NCBI GenBank assembly: GCA_963822435.1
Contig: CAWGHN010000003.1
Location: forward strand, 186,001-250,000
Origin: JAUYQR01 sp963822435
GTDB lineage: Bacteria; Pseudomonadota; Alphaproteobacteria; Rhodobacterales; Rhodobacteraceae
Direction of reading: 5' to 3'
DNA: 64,000 nucleotides
The number at the start of each line of letters is the position of its first letter. Position 1 is the stretch's first letter. Position numbers and translations under genes: made by a program. This document shows positions 34,095 to 45,874 of the stretch, piece by piece. Under the pieces are notes generated by a model. It had not been told where the DNA came from and searched no databases. It worked only from the letters and a program-made list of their open reading frames with translations.

Positions 34095-35663
34095 TCAGAT
34101 CGTGCCAGCCGCCATTTCCGACGCGATGTGGTCGGCCTGGCGGATCGCCAGCGCCACGATCGTCAGCGTCGGGTTTTCTGCCGCGCCGGTGGTGAACTGC
34201 GAGCCATCCGAGATGAACAGGTTGGCGATGTCATGGGTCTGGCCCCACTTGTTGCACACCCCGTCCTCGGGACGTTCCGACATGCGGTTGGTGCCGAGGT
34301 TGTGGGTCGAGGGGTAAGGCGGCGTCGGGAAGGCGCGGGTCGCGCCGACCGCCTCGTACATCGCGATGCCGCGGCTGTAGGCATGGTTGCGCATCGCCAC
34401 ATCGTTCGGGTGATCGGAGTAGTTGACGTTCGGCGCGGGCAGACCGAACTGGTCCTTGGCGTCGGGCGACAGGGTGATGCGGTTGGTGGCTTGCGGGATA
34501 TCCTCGCCCACGATCCACATGCCGGCCATGTTCTCATAGTGGTCAAGCGCGGTGGTGAACCCCCTGCCCCAGCCGCCGGGGTTGAGGAAGGCCGCCATGA
34601 ACGGCAGGCCGAGCGAGAGCGTTTCCAGTTCATACCCGCCGACAAAGCCACGCGACGGGTCATGCCGCGCCTCGTCCTGCACGATACCGGCCATCGTGGT
34701 GCCGCGCCACATCCGCACCGGTTTGTCGAAGATCGCGTAGACCGATCCGGTGACATGCCGCATGTAGTTGCGCCCGACCTGATCGGAGGAGTTGGCGAGG
34801 CCATTGGGGAACATCGCCGAGGCCGAGTTCAGCAAAAGGCGCGGGCTTTCGATGGTGTTGCCGGCGACGCAGACGATGCGGGCGGCCTGCATCTGCAGGG
34901 TGCCGTCCTTGTCGAAGTATTCGACGCCGGTGACCTTGCCTTCGTCATTGTGCAGGATGCGGGCCGCGTGGCAGCGGTCGCGCACCTCAAGGTTGCCGGT
35001 TGCCTCGCCCGCGGGGATGTCGGTGTAGGCGGCGGACCATTTCGCGCCCCACTTGCAGCCTTGGAAACAGAAGCCGGTTTGCTGGCAGGCCATCCGGCCA
35101 TCGTAATCGGCCGAGTTGATCGCCATGCGGCCGGTGTGCACCTCGTTGTAGCCAAGCGCCTTGGCGCCCTTTTCAAACACCTTGAAGTTGTTGTTGCCGG
35201 GCAGGCCGGCGCGGTCACCGGTGCGGGTGACGCCAAGCTTGGTTTCGGCCTTTTCATACCACGGCGCCATTTCGGCCCCGTCGATCGGCCAGTCGAGGAG
35301 GTTGGCGCCTTCGACCGGACCGTAGGTGGAAAGTGCTTTCCATTCGTGATCCTGAAACCGGATCGAGGCGCCGGCCCAATGCGTGGTGGTGCCGCCCACG
35401 GCCTTGACGATCCAGGCGGGCAGGCCCGAGAAATCCTTGGCCACGCGCCAGTCGCCGCTGGTGGTGCGGGTATCAAGCCAGGCAAGCTGGCCGAAGCTTT
35501 CCCATTCGTCGTTGATGTAGTCTTCCGGCAGGTAGCGCCCGCCCGCCTCCAGTGCCACGACCTTGACGCCCTTCTGGGCCAGTTCGTTGGCCAGAACGCC
35601 ACCACCAGCCCCGGTGCCGATGATGACGACGACGGAATCGTCTTTCAGATCAAACGTTGCCAT
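34095..35663 (-). CDS. GMC-family oxidoreductase (gluconate 2-dehydrogenase-like large subunit)
   Basis: A 522-residue flavoprotein. The N-terminal dinucleotide-binding motif GTGAGGG lies at about residues 16-22 with ALEAGGRYLP following. VGGTTTHWAGASIRF is the FAD-contacting segment, and the C-terminal STHNLGTNRM and SDGSQFTTGAAENPTLTI carry the family's catalytic region. No signal peptide is present. The gene lies 12 bases after a gene for a Tat-signal small subunit, matching membrane-associated gluconate/sorbitol-type dehydrogenases in which the small subunit carries the large one across the membrane. A cytochrome subunit is not seen next to it. The actual substrate is unknown. Confidence 0.85.
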   Translation of the reverse strand: MATFDLKDDSVVVIIGTGAGGGVLANELAQKGVKVVALEAGGRYLPEDYINDEWESFGQLAWLDTRTTSGDWRVAKDFSGLPAWIVKAVGGTTTHWAGASIRFQDHEWKALSTYGPVEGANLLDWPIDGAEMAPWYEKAETKLGVTRTGDRAGLPGNNNFKVFEKGAKALGYNEVHTGRMAINSADYDGRMACQQTGFCFQGCKWGAKWSAAYTDIPAGEATGNLEVRDRCHAARILHNDEGKVTGVEYFDKDGTLQMQAARIVCVAGNTIESPRLLLNSASAMFPNGLANSSDQVGRNYMRHVTGSVYAIFDKPVRMWRGTTMAGIVQDEARHDPSRGFVGGYELETLSLGLPFMAAFLNPGGWGRGFTTALDHYENMAGMWIVGEDIPQATNRITLSPDAKDQFGLPAPNVNYSDHPNDVAMRNHAYSRGIAMYEAVGATRAFPTPPYPSTHNLGTNRMSERPEDGVCNKWGQTHDIANLFISDGSQFTTGAAENPTLTIVALAIRQADHIASEMAAGTI

Positions 35664-35675
35664 GTTCCGCCCCCC

Positions 35676-36197
35676 TCAGAGCCAGTTGATGTCGTCAAAG
35701 CCGCGGTCGATGTAACCGCCCTTGGAGAAGCTTTCCCCCTCGTAGCCGAAGATCGGCCAGACCTCTTTCTGGTTGTAAAGCCCGGTCACAAGGCCAGCGC
35801 GGACGGTCTGGAAGAACGGCGTCGTCTCGATGGATTGCAGGACCTTGACGCGGTCCTCCTCCCAGCCGATTGACAGGTAATCGGCATGACCAAGGGCTTT
35901 GGCGGCGGCATCGAGTTCGGCGATGCCGGTGGCGACGAGGTCCTTCTTGGCTTCGGCGTCGTAGCCTTTGACGGCGACGGCGTAATACGGGTCAGGCACC
36001 TGGTCGTGCGGGTAGATGTCGCGGGCCATTTGCAACAAGGTCGCCATCTGGGCCGGCGTGATCACCGACACCTCAAGCGCCCAGGCGGCGTTCGGGGCGG
36101 CGATGAAGCCTGCCCCGGTGATGGTCAGCGCCCCGGCCGCAACTGCCCTCCCAAGCAGCGCGCGGCGGGTGAGACCCGTCTTGTTCAGTCTTTCCAT
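35676..36197 (-). CDS. Gluconate 2-dehydrogenase subunit 3-like protein with Tat signal
   Basis: A 173-residue protein from the ATG at 36197, preceded by GGAGGAAACC. Residues 10-17 (TRRALLGR) are a twin-arginine motif, followed by a hydrophobic core and a probable cleavage site near AAWA-LEV. The remainder resembles the gluconate 2-dehydrogenase subunit 3 family, with LLQMARDIYPHDQVPDPYYA. It should be exported folded, probably together with the GMC subunit encoded next. The frame extends upstream but that part overlaps the glyoxalase-fold gene. Confidence 0.83.
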   Translation of the reverse strand: MERLNKTGLTRRALLGRAVAAGALTITGAGFIAAPNAAWALEVSVITPAQMATLLQMARDIYPHDQVPDPYYAVAVKGYDAEAKKDLVATGIAELDAAAKALGHADYLSIGWEEDRVKVLQSIETTPFFQTVRAGLVTGLYNQKEVWPIFGYEGESFSKGGYIDRGFDDINWL

Positions 36198-36243
36198 GGT
36201 TTCCTCCCTATGGATTTCGGCGTGGCGATTTTGGCGTGGGGTG

Positions 36244-36639
36244 TCAGAGGTAGCGGCCACCCCGCTGCAGGACTTCGATCTGGTAGCCATCCGGATCGGC
36301 GATGAAGAAGAAGCGGGCGATGACGCTGCCCGCCGGGGCGAAGTCGACGATCTTGCGGGGGGCAAGGCCAGCGGCCGTCATGCGGGCATGTTCGGCGGCG
36401 ACATCGTCGACCGACACGGCAAGGTGGCCATAACCGTCACCGAGCGCATAGGGTTCGGTGCGGCCCTTGTTGACGGTCAGTTCCACCTCGAAGGTGGTTT
36501 CGGGGTTCGCGAGGTAGATCAGGGTGAATGCGTCGAAATCCAGACGGTCCGCGATCGTCAGGCCAAAGGCGGCTTCGTAGAACGCAAGCGAGCGTCCCTC
36601 ATCCAGCACGCGCACCATTGAATGAATTGCCTTGGCCAT
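36244..36639 (-). CDS. VOC/glyoxalase I-like protein
   Basis: A 131-residue vicinal-oxygen-chelate protein. Metal-ligand positions match glyoxalase I: His6 (AIHSMVRV), a glutamate at 51 or 53 (EVELTV), His72 (YGHLAVSV) and Glu122 (YQIEVLQR). Genuine glyoxalase I isomerises the methylglyoxal-glutathione hemithioacetal. The ligand set supports that activity, but many VOC enzymes with other substrates share it. It is 46 bases upstream of the dehydrogenase pair on the same strand, so the three may form one operon. Confidence 0.8.
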   Translation of the reverse strand: MAKAIHSMVRVLDEGRSLAFYEAAFGLTIADRLDFDAFTLIYLANPETTFEVELTVNKGRTEPYALGDGYGHLAVSVDDVAAEHARMTAAGLAPRKIVDFAPAGSVIARFFFIADPDGYQIEVLQRGGRYL

Positions 36640-36732
36640 TGCCCCTCCTCAAAACCGGCAGTCGATTTTGGTAAGGTTAGCGGACCAATTTTGCAGGCGG
36701 GTAGTAGCGGATTACTACAGGGCGGTTTTTAC

Positions 36733-37032
36733 CTATTCGGCCGCATAGCGCCGGGTGGGCTGCGGCAACTGGTCAAGTTCACCAAGGTAAAGCGTGCAGG
36801 CGCAGCGCAGGAGCGAGGTGAAATTCGTCGCTTCGCCGTGCTGTTCCAGGACTTCGGAGTGCAGTTTCGACAGGAAGGCCGGCGTCTGCGTGCCATCCTT
36901 TTCGGCCATCTGGTCAACGATGCCCCAGAACGCGCGTTCCAGCCGGATGCTGGTGGACTGTCCGTTCAGCCGCAAGCGGCGGGTGACGTATTCATAGCGG
37001 GCCGGATCCTGCCCGGCGAACATCTGGCACAT
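36733..37032 (-). CDS. Ribbon-helix-helix domain protein
   Basis: A 99-residue protein from the ATG at 37032 (MCQMFAGQDPARYEYVTRR). The segment RRLRLNGQSTSIRLERAFWGIVDQMAEKDG has the beta strand and two helices of the RHH_4-type DNA-binding fold found widely in Rhodobacterales as small stand-alone proteins. A DNA-binding regulatory role is inferred; targets are unknown. It stands alone between the glyoxalase-fold gene and the tuf copy 2 terminator. Confidence 0.75.
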   Translation of the reverse strand: MCQMFAGQDPARYEYVTRRLRLNGQSTSIRLERAFWGIVDQMAEKDGTQTPAFLSKLHSEVLEQHGEATNFTSLLRCACTLYLGELDQLPQPTRRYAAE

Positions 37033-37110
37033 CGCTGGAATCCCCAAGTCGTCAAGTGTTAACGTTGGGGCGGATCGCGACGGGCGTCAATTCACGAATT
37101 CAGGCACAGG

Positions 37111-37140
37111 AAAAAGGCCGCCCTTTGGGGGGCGGCCTTT
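37111..37140. terminator. Terminator of tuf copy 2
   Basis: A perfect stem AAAGGCCGCCC / GGGCGGCCTTT around a short loop. On the minus strand it runs into TTTTT, 26 bases after the tuf stop codon. Confidence 0.85.
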
Positions 37141-37166
37141 CCGGGTCACGGTTCAAGATCGAGGGA

Positions 37167-38342
<1,176 letters not shown>

Positions 38343-38398
38343 GCGATATCCGCCCTTGTCCTGAAGGGGCCCAGCGGCCCTTTGCTGTCACGCGCGGC

Positions 38399-38427
38399 GA
38401 ATTAGCGTTTCAGGCGCAGAAGTTCAA
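38399..38427 (-). promoter_or_regulatory. Predicted sigma70-type promoter for tuf copy 2
   Basis: Minus strand: TTGAAC (38427-38422), a 17-base spacer, then TAATTC (38404-38399), 57 bases upstream of the ATG. It begins only 4 bases after the stop codon of the lipoprotein gene. Confidence 0.5.
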
Positions 38428-38430
38428 GCC

Positions 38431-39003
38431 TCAGTTATCTGTCGGGCGGGCCGGCGGCTTTGGCGGCAAGGGCGGCAGGCCGAACCATTCGGGGTTTTCC
38501 GCAAGCCAGGTCTCGACCTTCTTGACCGCGTTGTAGGCAAGTGCGTCCATCTGCTGTTCGCGGGTGCGGGTAAGGCCGGTGCCGATGACGGTGTCGCCCG
38601 ACAGGCTTTCAAAGACGGTGAATTGGCGGCCTTCCTCGTTCAGCTTTTTCTGCGCCGCGTCGTCCCAGATGTTGGCGGTGATCACGAGCACGGATTTGGG
38701 GGCGGCAACCACCGGGATGCCGGGCGGAGCGAGGGCGTAGCCGTCAACCGAGATGCCGATGTTGTAAAGTTTGGTACCTTCGTAGCGGCCAAAGCGGTCT
38801 TGCACCGCCTTTTTCATCACGGTTTCCCATTCCTCGGGCGTCGCCTTGCGCGAGATCGGCACCATCTCGACCTTGTCGGCAAAGACGATGTTCAGGCCGA
38901 GGGCGAAATCGCCAAGCGGAACCGGCGGTTCGGCCAGATCGCTTTTGCCGCAGGCGGCAAGGGCGAGGACGAGGCAGAGGGCCTTGAGGCGGCGGATCGG
39001 CAT
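38431..39003 (-). CDS. Putative lipoprotein
   Basis: A 190-residue protein from the ATG at 39003. The signal peptide ends in the lipobox LALAAC with the lipidated Cys18, followed by GKSDL. The rest has no motif I recognise: a predicted periplasmic domain with VEMVPISRKATPEEWETVMKKAV and a proline-rich end. Families of this kind in Rhodobacterales are uncharacterised. It is downstream of parC on the same strand with about 107 bases between them. Confidence 0.75.
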   Translation of the reverse strand: MPIRRLKALCLVLALAACGKSDLAEPPVPLGDFALGLNIVFADKVEMVPISRKATPEEWETVMKKAVQDRFGRYEGTKLYNIGISVDGYALAPPGIPVVAAPKSVLVITANIWDDAAQKKLNEEGRQFTVFESLSGDTVIGTGLTRTREQQMDALAYNAVKKVETWLAENPEWFGLPPLPPKPPARPTDN

Positions 39004-39110
39004 GGCGGCTCCGGGTAAAGGGCAGGTCAGGGATAGCGGCTTGGCCGATGCGGCGCAACCGTGCGGGCCGTGACAGACGGAAACGTTACGGCAGGCTAAC
39101 GGTTCCCCGG

Positions 39111-41415
<2,305 letters not shown>

Positions 41416-41566
41416 GCATGTTGTGTATGTCGGGTTGGAATTTTGGTCCAGTGGCGATGCGAAGGGAAACGTCGGGTGAAACACGCAAGCGGAGTCTTTT
41501 TGAGTCAAACCACGGAACTTATGTGGTAAACCGCAGTTTCGTTAACCTGTGCCTGGTGGGAAATTC

Positions 41567-42148
41567 ATGTTTCGTCTGACCGCTCTGCTTCTTGTCGGGA
41601 TGTTTCTGGCCCTGTTGATCGCAGGCGAGGATCGCGGGCAACTGCGCCCCGGGCTGGCGCGTGCGGCGCTGGAGCCGAAGGTGGACCCCGTCGCAAAGGC
41701 CGAACCGGACGCGGTGGTTCGCGTGGTCGAAGCGCCGGTGATCGCAAAGACGGCCACCGCCAAGACGGCAACAGCCTCCACCGCAGCCAAGCCAGTGGCC
41801 GTGGCCGCCGCGGCACCTGAACCGGCGCGCGCGGTTGTGCAGGAGGTGGAGGAAGTGTTTACCCTGTCGAACCTGCCGACCGAGGAAATCCCGGCTGCGG
41901 AGACTGCGCCGGAAACTGCGCCGGAAATGGTATCGGGCGTCGAAGGCCAGATCATGTATGTCACCGCCAATTCGGTGAACGTGCGCGAAGGGCCATCCAC
42001 CGACGCGCCGGTGCTGGGCAAGCTCGGATCAGGCGAAGCAGCGCTGGTGGTCAGCGACGTGGACGGCGAATGGGCGCGGATCGTGATTCAGGGCGACGGC
42101 ATGGAAGGCTTTGTCGCGATGCGGTTTCTGAGCGCCGAATCCCCTTGA
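41567..42148 (+). CDS. Membrane-anchored SH3b-domain protein
   Basis: A 193-residue protein with an N-terminal hydrophobic segment (about residues 3-19), a long Ala/Pro/Glu-rich linker (about 30-125), and a bacterial SH3 domain at about residues 128-190 that includes NSVNVREGPSTDAPVLGKL. SH3b domains often bind peptidoglycan or peptides. The ATG at 41567 is preferred to a GTG at 41549 because GGTGGGA lies just upstream of it. It is divergent from parC. Confidence 0.75.
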   Translation: MFRLTALLLVGMFLALLIAGEDRGQLRPGLARAALEPKVDPVAKAEPDAVVRVVEAPVIAKTATAKTATASTAAKPVAVAAAAPEPARAVVQEVEEVFTLSNLPTEEIPAAETAPETAPEMVSGVEGQIMYVTANSVNVREGPSTDAPVLGKLGSGEAALVVSDVDGEWARIVIQGDGMEGFVAMRFLSAESP

Positions 42149-42216
42149 CGACCCCGGCTTTGTTTGCAAGCCGACCGTTTTGCGCCTAAGCATCCGCCAC
42201 CCTGCGGGAGCATAGC

Positions 42217-43047
42217 ATGGCGGCGAAATCCATACTGATCACCGGCTGTTCCTCGGGCATCGGGCTTGATGCGGCGCGCACGTTGCACAAGCGCGGCTGG
42301 CAGGTGTTCGCCACCTGCCGCAGCGAGGCGGATTGCGACCGGTTGCGGGGTGAGGGGCTGGACAGTTTCCGGCTGGATTACGCGGATGAGGCCAGTCTGG
42401 CCGAGGCGGTGGATTTGATTCTGGCGCGCACCGGTGGCACGCTGGACGCGCTTTTCAACAACGGGGCCTTCGCCTGCCCCGGTGCGGTGGAAGACCTGCC
42501 GCGCGGCGCGCTGCGCGAGATCTTCGAGGTCAATCTGTTCGGCTACCACGACCTGACGCGGCGGTTGATCCCGGTGATGCGGCGACAAGGGCACGGGCGG
42601 ATCATCAACTGTTCGTCGGTGTTGGGGCTGGTTGGCGCGCGGTGGCGCGGGGCCTATGTCGCGACCAAGTTCGCGATGGAGGGGCTGTCGGACGTGCTGC
42701 GGATCGAGATGCGCGGCACCGGGATCGACGTGATCCTGATCGAGCCGGGGCCGATTTCCACCAAGATCCGCGAAAACGCGATTCCGCATTTCGAGCGGTG
42801 GATCGATTGGCGGGCCTCGGCCCGGTCGGCGGACTACGCGGCGTTGCGGGGGCGGCTTTACGGCCCGAAAACCAAGCCGGACGCCTTTGAACTGCCCGCC
42901 TCGGCGGTGACGGCAAAGCTGGTCCGCGCGCTGGAAGACCGCCGCCCGAAGCCGCGCTATTATGTGACGACGCCGACCTATCTGATGGGATTTGCCCGGC
43001 GTATCCTGCCGACCCGGGCGCTTGACTGGATGATTGCCAAGGGCTGA
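42217..43047 (+). CDS. Short-chain dehydrogenase/reductase
   Basis: A 276-residue classical SDR with the NAD(P)-binding TGCSSGIG at 9-16, NNGAF at 81-85 in place of NNAG, the catalytic Ser134 in NCSSVLG, Tyr147 and Lys151 in YVATK. Arg in the ATCR segment near residue 35 would favour NADP. The substrate is unknown. It begins a plus-strand series that continues with the HIG1-like protein, the cobalamin adenosyltransferase and etfBA. Confidence 0.88.
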   Translation: MAAKSILITGCSSGIGLDAARTLHKRGWQVFATCRSEADCDRLRGEGLDSFRLDYADEASLAEAVDLILARTGGTLDALFNNGAFACPGAVEDLPRGALREIFEVNLFGYHDLTRRLIPVMRRQGHGRIINCSSVLGLVGARWRGAYVATKFAMEGLSDVLRIEMRGTGIDVILIEPGPISTKIRENAIPHFERWIDWRASARSADYAALRGRLYGPKTKPDAFELPASAVTAKLVRALEDRRPKPRYYVTTPTYLMGFARRILPTRALDWMIAKG

Positions 43048-43110
43048 TACCGAATTCCGTTCGCTTTTGCCAAGGCCGCCCCTACATCTGCGTTTCGCAA
43101 GGAGAGACCC

Positions 43111-43314
43111 ATGTTCTCAGACCCGCTGTTTCTGTTCGCCACCGTCGCCTGCATCGTGGTGCTGGGTATATTGCTCTTTGGTATTGGCAGCTTTGCCAAG
43201 GGCGGCGAGTTCAACCGCAAAAATGCCAACAAGATCATGCGCTGGCGGCTTGGGGCGCAATTCGTGGCGGTGATCCTGATCGTGGGATTTGCCTGGCTGC
43301 GCAGCCGCGGCTGA
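43111..43314 (+). CDS. Twin transmembrane helix small protein (HIG1-like)
   Basis: A 67-residue protein with two transmembrane helices (about 5-27 and 47-63) joined by the conserved GGEFNRKNANKIMRWRL loop. This resembles the HIG1 domain proteins associated with respiratory complexes in mitochondria and alphaproteobacteria. A role with a terminal oxidase or other respiratory complex is inferred from the family. AAGGAGA precedes its ATG, and it ends 16 bases before the adenosyltransferase start. Confidence 0.8.
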   Translation: MFSDPLFLFATVACIVVLGILLFGIGSFAKGGEFNRKNANKIMRWRLGAQFVAVILIVGFAWLRSRG

Positions 43315-43330
43315 TAAACAGGGGAAGTTG

Positions 43331-43903
43331 ATGGTCGTTCTGTCGAAGATCTACACCAAGACCGGCGATGCCGGGGAGACCGCGCTGGGCAATGGCGCAC
43401 GGGTGGCAAAGCATTCGCTGCGTGTGTCGGCCTATGGCACGGTGGACGAGACGAACGCGACCGTCGGTCTGGCGCGCCAGCATTCGACGGGTGAGATGGA
43501 TGCGGCGCTGAAGCGTATCTCGAACGACCTTTTCGATCTGGGGGCCGATCTTTGCACGCCCGACCGTCATATGGATGCCACGCGCGAATACCCGGCGCTG
43601 AGGATCATCGAGCCGCAGGTCTTGCGGCTGGAAACGGAAATCGACGCGATGAACACCAAGCTGACGCCGCTGCGCAGTTTCATCCTGCCGGGTGGCAGCG
43701 CGCTGGCCGCACACCTGCACCTGTGCCGCACCGTCTGCCGCCGCGCTGAACGGCTGGTGGTCGAAACCGCGACGATGGAGGATGTGAACCCCGAGGCGGT
43801 GAAGTATCTCAACCGGCTGTCGGACTGGTTCTTTGTGGCAGGCCGCATCGCCAACAACGACGGCAAGGATGACGTGCTGTGGGTGCCGGGCCTGACGCGC
43901 TGA
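43331..43903 (+). CDS. PduO-type ATP:cob(I)alamin adenosyltransferase
   Basis: A 190-residue protein with the N-terminal ATP-binding motif YTKTGDAGETALGNG at about 8-22, DETNATVGLAR in the middle and the RRAERLVVE helix, all hallmarks of PduO-type enzymes. It transfers the adenosyl group of ATP to cob(I)alamin to make adenosylcobalamin, needed by methylmalonyl-CoA and ethylmalonyl-CoA mutases. The ATG at 43331 is preceded by GGGGAAG. In this context it fits the ethylmalonyl-CoA pathway suggested by mcd further along. Confidence 0.88.
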   Translation: MVVLSKIYTKTGDAGETALGNGARVAKHSLRVSAYGTVDETNATVGLARQHSTGEMDAALKRISNDLFDLGADLCTPDRHMDATREYPALRIIEPQVLRLETEIDAMNTKLTPLRSFILPGGSALAAHLHLCRTVCRRAERLVVETATMEDVNPEAVKYLNRLSDWFFVAGRIANNDGKDDVLWVPGLTR

Positions 43904-44051
43904 GGCGCGTGATCGCCCCTGCCGATCAAAACGCGGCGTCGCGTCGCGCAAACCTGTCGTATTTGCTCTGTCGCAACGGGTTTCGCTGCGGTAACACGCG
44001 GCCAGAGAGCTTGACGGGGCTTCTCTGCCCCCTTGATGGAGATCAACGCCG

Positions 44052-44815
44052 ATGAAGGTCCTGGTGCCTGTGAAGCGCGTGATCGACTACAACGTGAAGG
44101 TCCGCGTCAAAGCGGACGGATCGGGTGTCGATCTGGCCAACGTGAAGATGTCGATGAACCCCTTCGACGAGATTGCCGTGGAAGAGGCGATCCGGCTGAA
44201 GGAAAAGGGTCTGGCGACCGAGGTTGTCGTGGTGTCGATCGGCGTGAAGCAAAGCCAGGAAACCCTGCGCAACGCGCTGGCGATGGGCGCGGACCGGGCG
44301 ATCCTGATCGAAGCGACCGACAATGTGCACACCGACATTGAGCCTTTGGCGGTGGCAAAGCTGTTGGCAGCCGTGGTGCGCGAGGAACAGGCCCGGGTCT
44401 GGTGTTGTGCGGCAAGCAGGCGATCGACAACGACATGAACGCGACCGGGCAGATGCTGTCGGCGCTTTTGGGCTGGAGCCAGGCGACATTCGCCAGCGAG
44501 ATTGCCATCGAGGGCGACAAGGCCACCGTCACGCGCGAGGTTGACGGCGGGTTGCAGACGATCACGGTGAAGCTGCCGACGATCATCAGCGTCGATTTGC
44601 GCCTGAACGAGCCGCGTTATGCGAGCTTGCCGAACATCATGAAGGCCAAGGCCAAGCCTTTGGCCGCCAAGACCCCGGCGGACTACGGCGTGGACGTGAG
44701 CCCGCGCCTCTCGGTCCTCAAGACGGTGGAACCTGCGGGTCGCAAGGCGGGCGTTCGGGTGGCCTCGGTTGACGAGCTGATCGCGAAACTCAAAGACGAA
44801 GCGGGGGTGATCTGA
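44052..44815 (+). CDS. etfB: Electron transfer flavoprotein beta subunit, apparent single-base frameshift
   Basis: The 5' part encodes MKVLVPVKRVIDYNVKVRV to KLLAAVVREEQ with the AMP-site region; the 3' part continues in another frame from LVLCGKQAIDNDMNATGQM through LNEPRYASLPNIMKAKAKP. The break lies at the GGG run 44395-44397, where one more G joins the frames into about 254 residues, the usual length. EtfAB passes electrons from acyl-CoA dehydrogenases to ETF-ubiquinone oxidoreductase. It overlaps etfA by one base (TGATG). Confidence 0.9.
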
Positions 44816-45741
44816 TGGCCGTTCTTCTTTTGGCGGATGTGATCGAGGGCGCTTTGGCGACCGATCAGGTGGCAAAGACGCTGACGGCGGTGAAATCGCT
44901 TGGCCCGGTGACGGTTCTGGTGGCGGGCACCGGTGGCGATGCGGCGGCGGCCGAGGCGGCAACGCTGGCCGGCGTGGCCAAGGTGCTGTTTGCCGACGAC
45001 CACGCCTATTGCCACGCGATGGCGGAACCGACGGCGGCGCTGATCGTCAGCATGGCGGGCGATTACAGCCATATCGTTGCGGCCTCGGGTGCGTTTTCCA
45101 AATCGGTGCTGCCGCGGGTGGCGGCGATGCTGGACGTGATGGTGATTTCCGAAGTGCTGGCGGTGATCGACGCCGACACGTTCGAGCGCCCGATCTATGC
45201 CGGCAACGCGATCCAGACGGTGAAATCGTCGGACGCAAAGAAGGTGCTGACGGTGCGGACCGCGACCTTCGATGCGGCTGGCAAGGGCGGTTCGGCCCCG
45301 GTCGAGAAGGTGGCGGCAAGCGTGGATGGCGGGCTTTCGGCCTGGGTCGAGGACAAGGTTGCGTCGAGCGACCGGCCCGAACTGACCAGCGCCGGGATCG
45401 TCGTGTCGGGTGGCCGGGGTGTCGGCAGCCAGGCGGATTTTGCGCTGATCGAAAAGCTGGCCGACAAGCTGGGTGCTGCTGTGGGAGCCAGCCGCGCGGC
45501 GGTGGATTCTGGCTATGCGCCGAACGACTGGCAGGTTGGGCAGACCGGCAAGGTCGTGGCACCGGATCTGTATGTGGCCGTCGGCATCTCGGGTGCGATC
45601 CAGCATCTGGCGGGGATGAAGGACAGCAAGATCATCGTCGCGATCAACAAGGACGAGGAAGCGCCGATCTTCCAGGTCGCAGACTATGGTCTTGTGGGCG
45701 ACCTGTTCACGCTGGTGCCGGAACTGACCGAAAAGCTCTGA
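44815..45741 (+). CDS. etfA: Electron transfer flavoprotein alpha subunit
   Basis: A 308-residue protein starting MAVLLLADVIEG, with the C-terminal FAD-binding domain: VSGGRGVGSQADF, AVGASRAAVDSGYAPNDWQVGQTGK and the ISGAIQHLAGMKDSKIIVAINKD segment. It partners with EtfB and accepts electrons from acyl-CoA dehydrogenases such as the Mcd encoded at 55890-57554. A terminator follows. Confidence 0.96.
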   Translation: MAVLLLADVIEGALATDQVAKTLTAVKSLGPVTVLVAGTGGDAAAAEAATLAGVAKVLFADDHAYCHAMAEPTAALIVSMAGDYSHIVAASGAFSKSVLPRVAAMLDVMVISEVLAVIDADTFERPIYAGNAIQTVKSSDAKKVLTVRTATFDAAGKGGSAPVEKVAASVDGGLSAWVEDKVASSDRPELTSAGIVVSGGRGVGSQADFALIEKLADKLGAAVGASRAAVDSGYAPNDWQVGQTGKVVAPDLYVAVGISGAIQHLAGMKDSKIIVAINKDEEAPIFQVADYGLVGDLFTLVPELTEKL

Positions 45742-45766
45742 TCGCCTGATCGGGTGCTATTTTGTG

Positions 45767-45792
45767 AAGGGGCCGCGTTTTGCGGCCCCTTT
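45767..45792 (+). terminator. Terminator of etfBA
   Basis: A stem AAGGGGCCGC/GCGGCCCCTT around a GTTTT loop, followed by TC; it lies 25 bases after the etfA stop codon. Confidence 0.75.
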
Positions 45793-45874
45793 CGCATTGC
45801 CCGGATGATCTGCCTGTCCTTGCGCCGGGCCACGGGCTTGCGGCATAAGCGGGAAGCATCAAGGAGGCGTCGCG

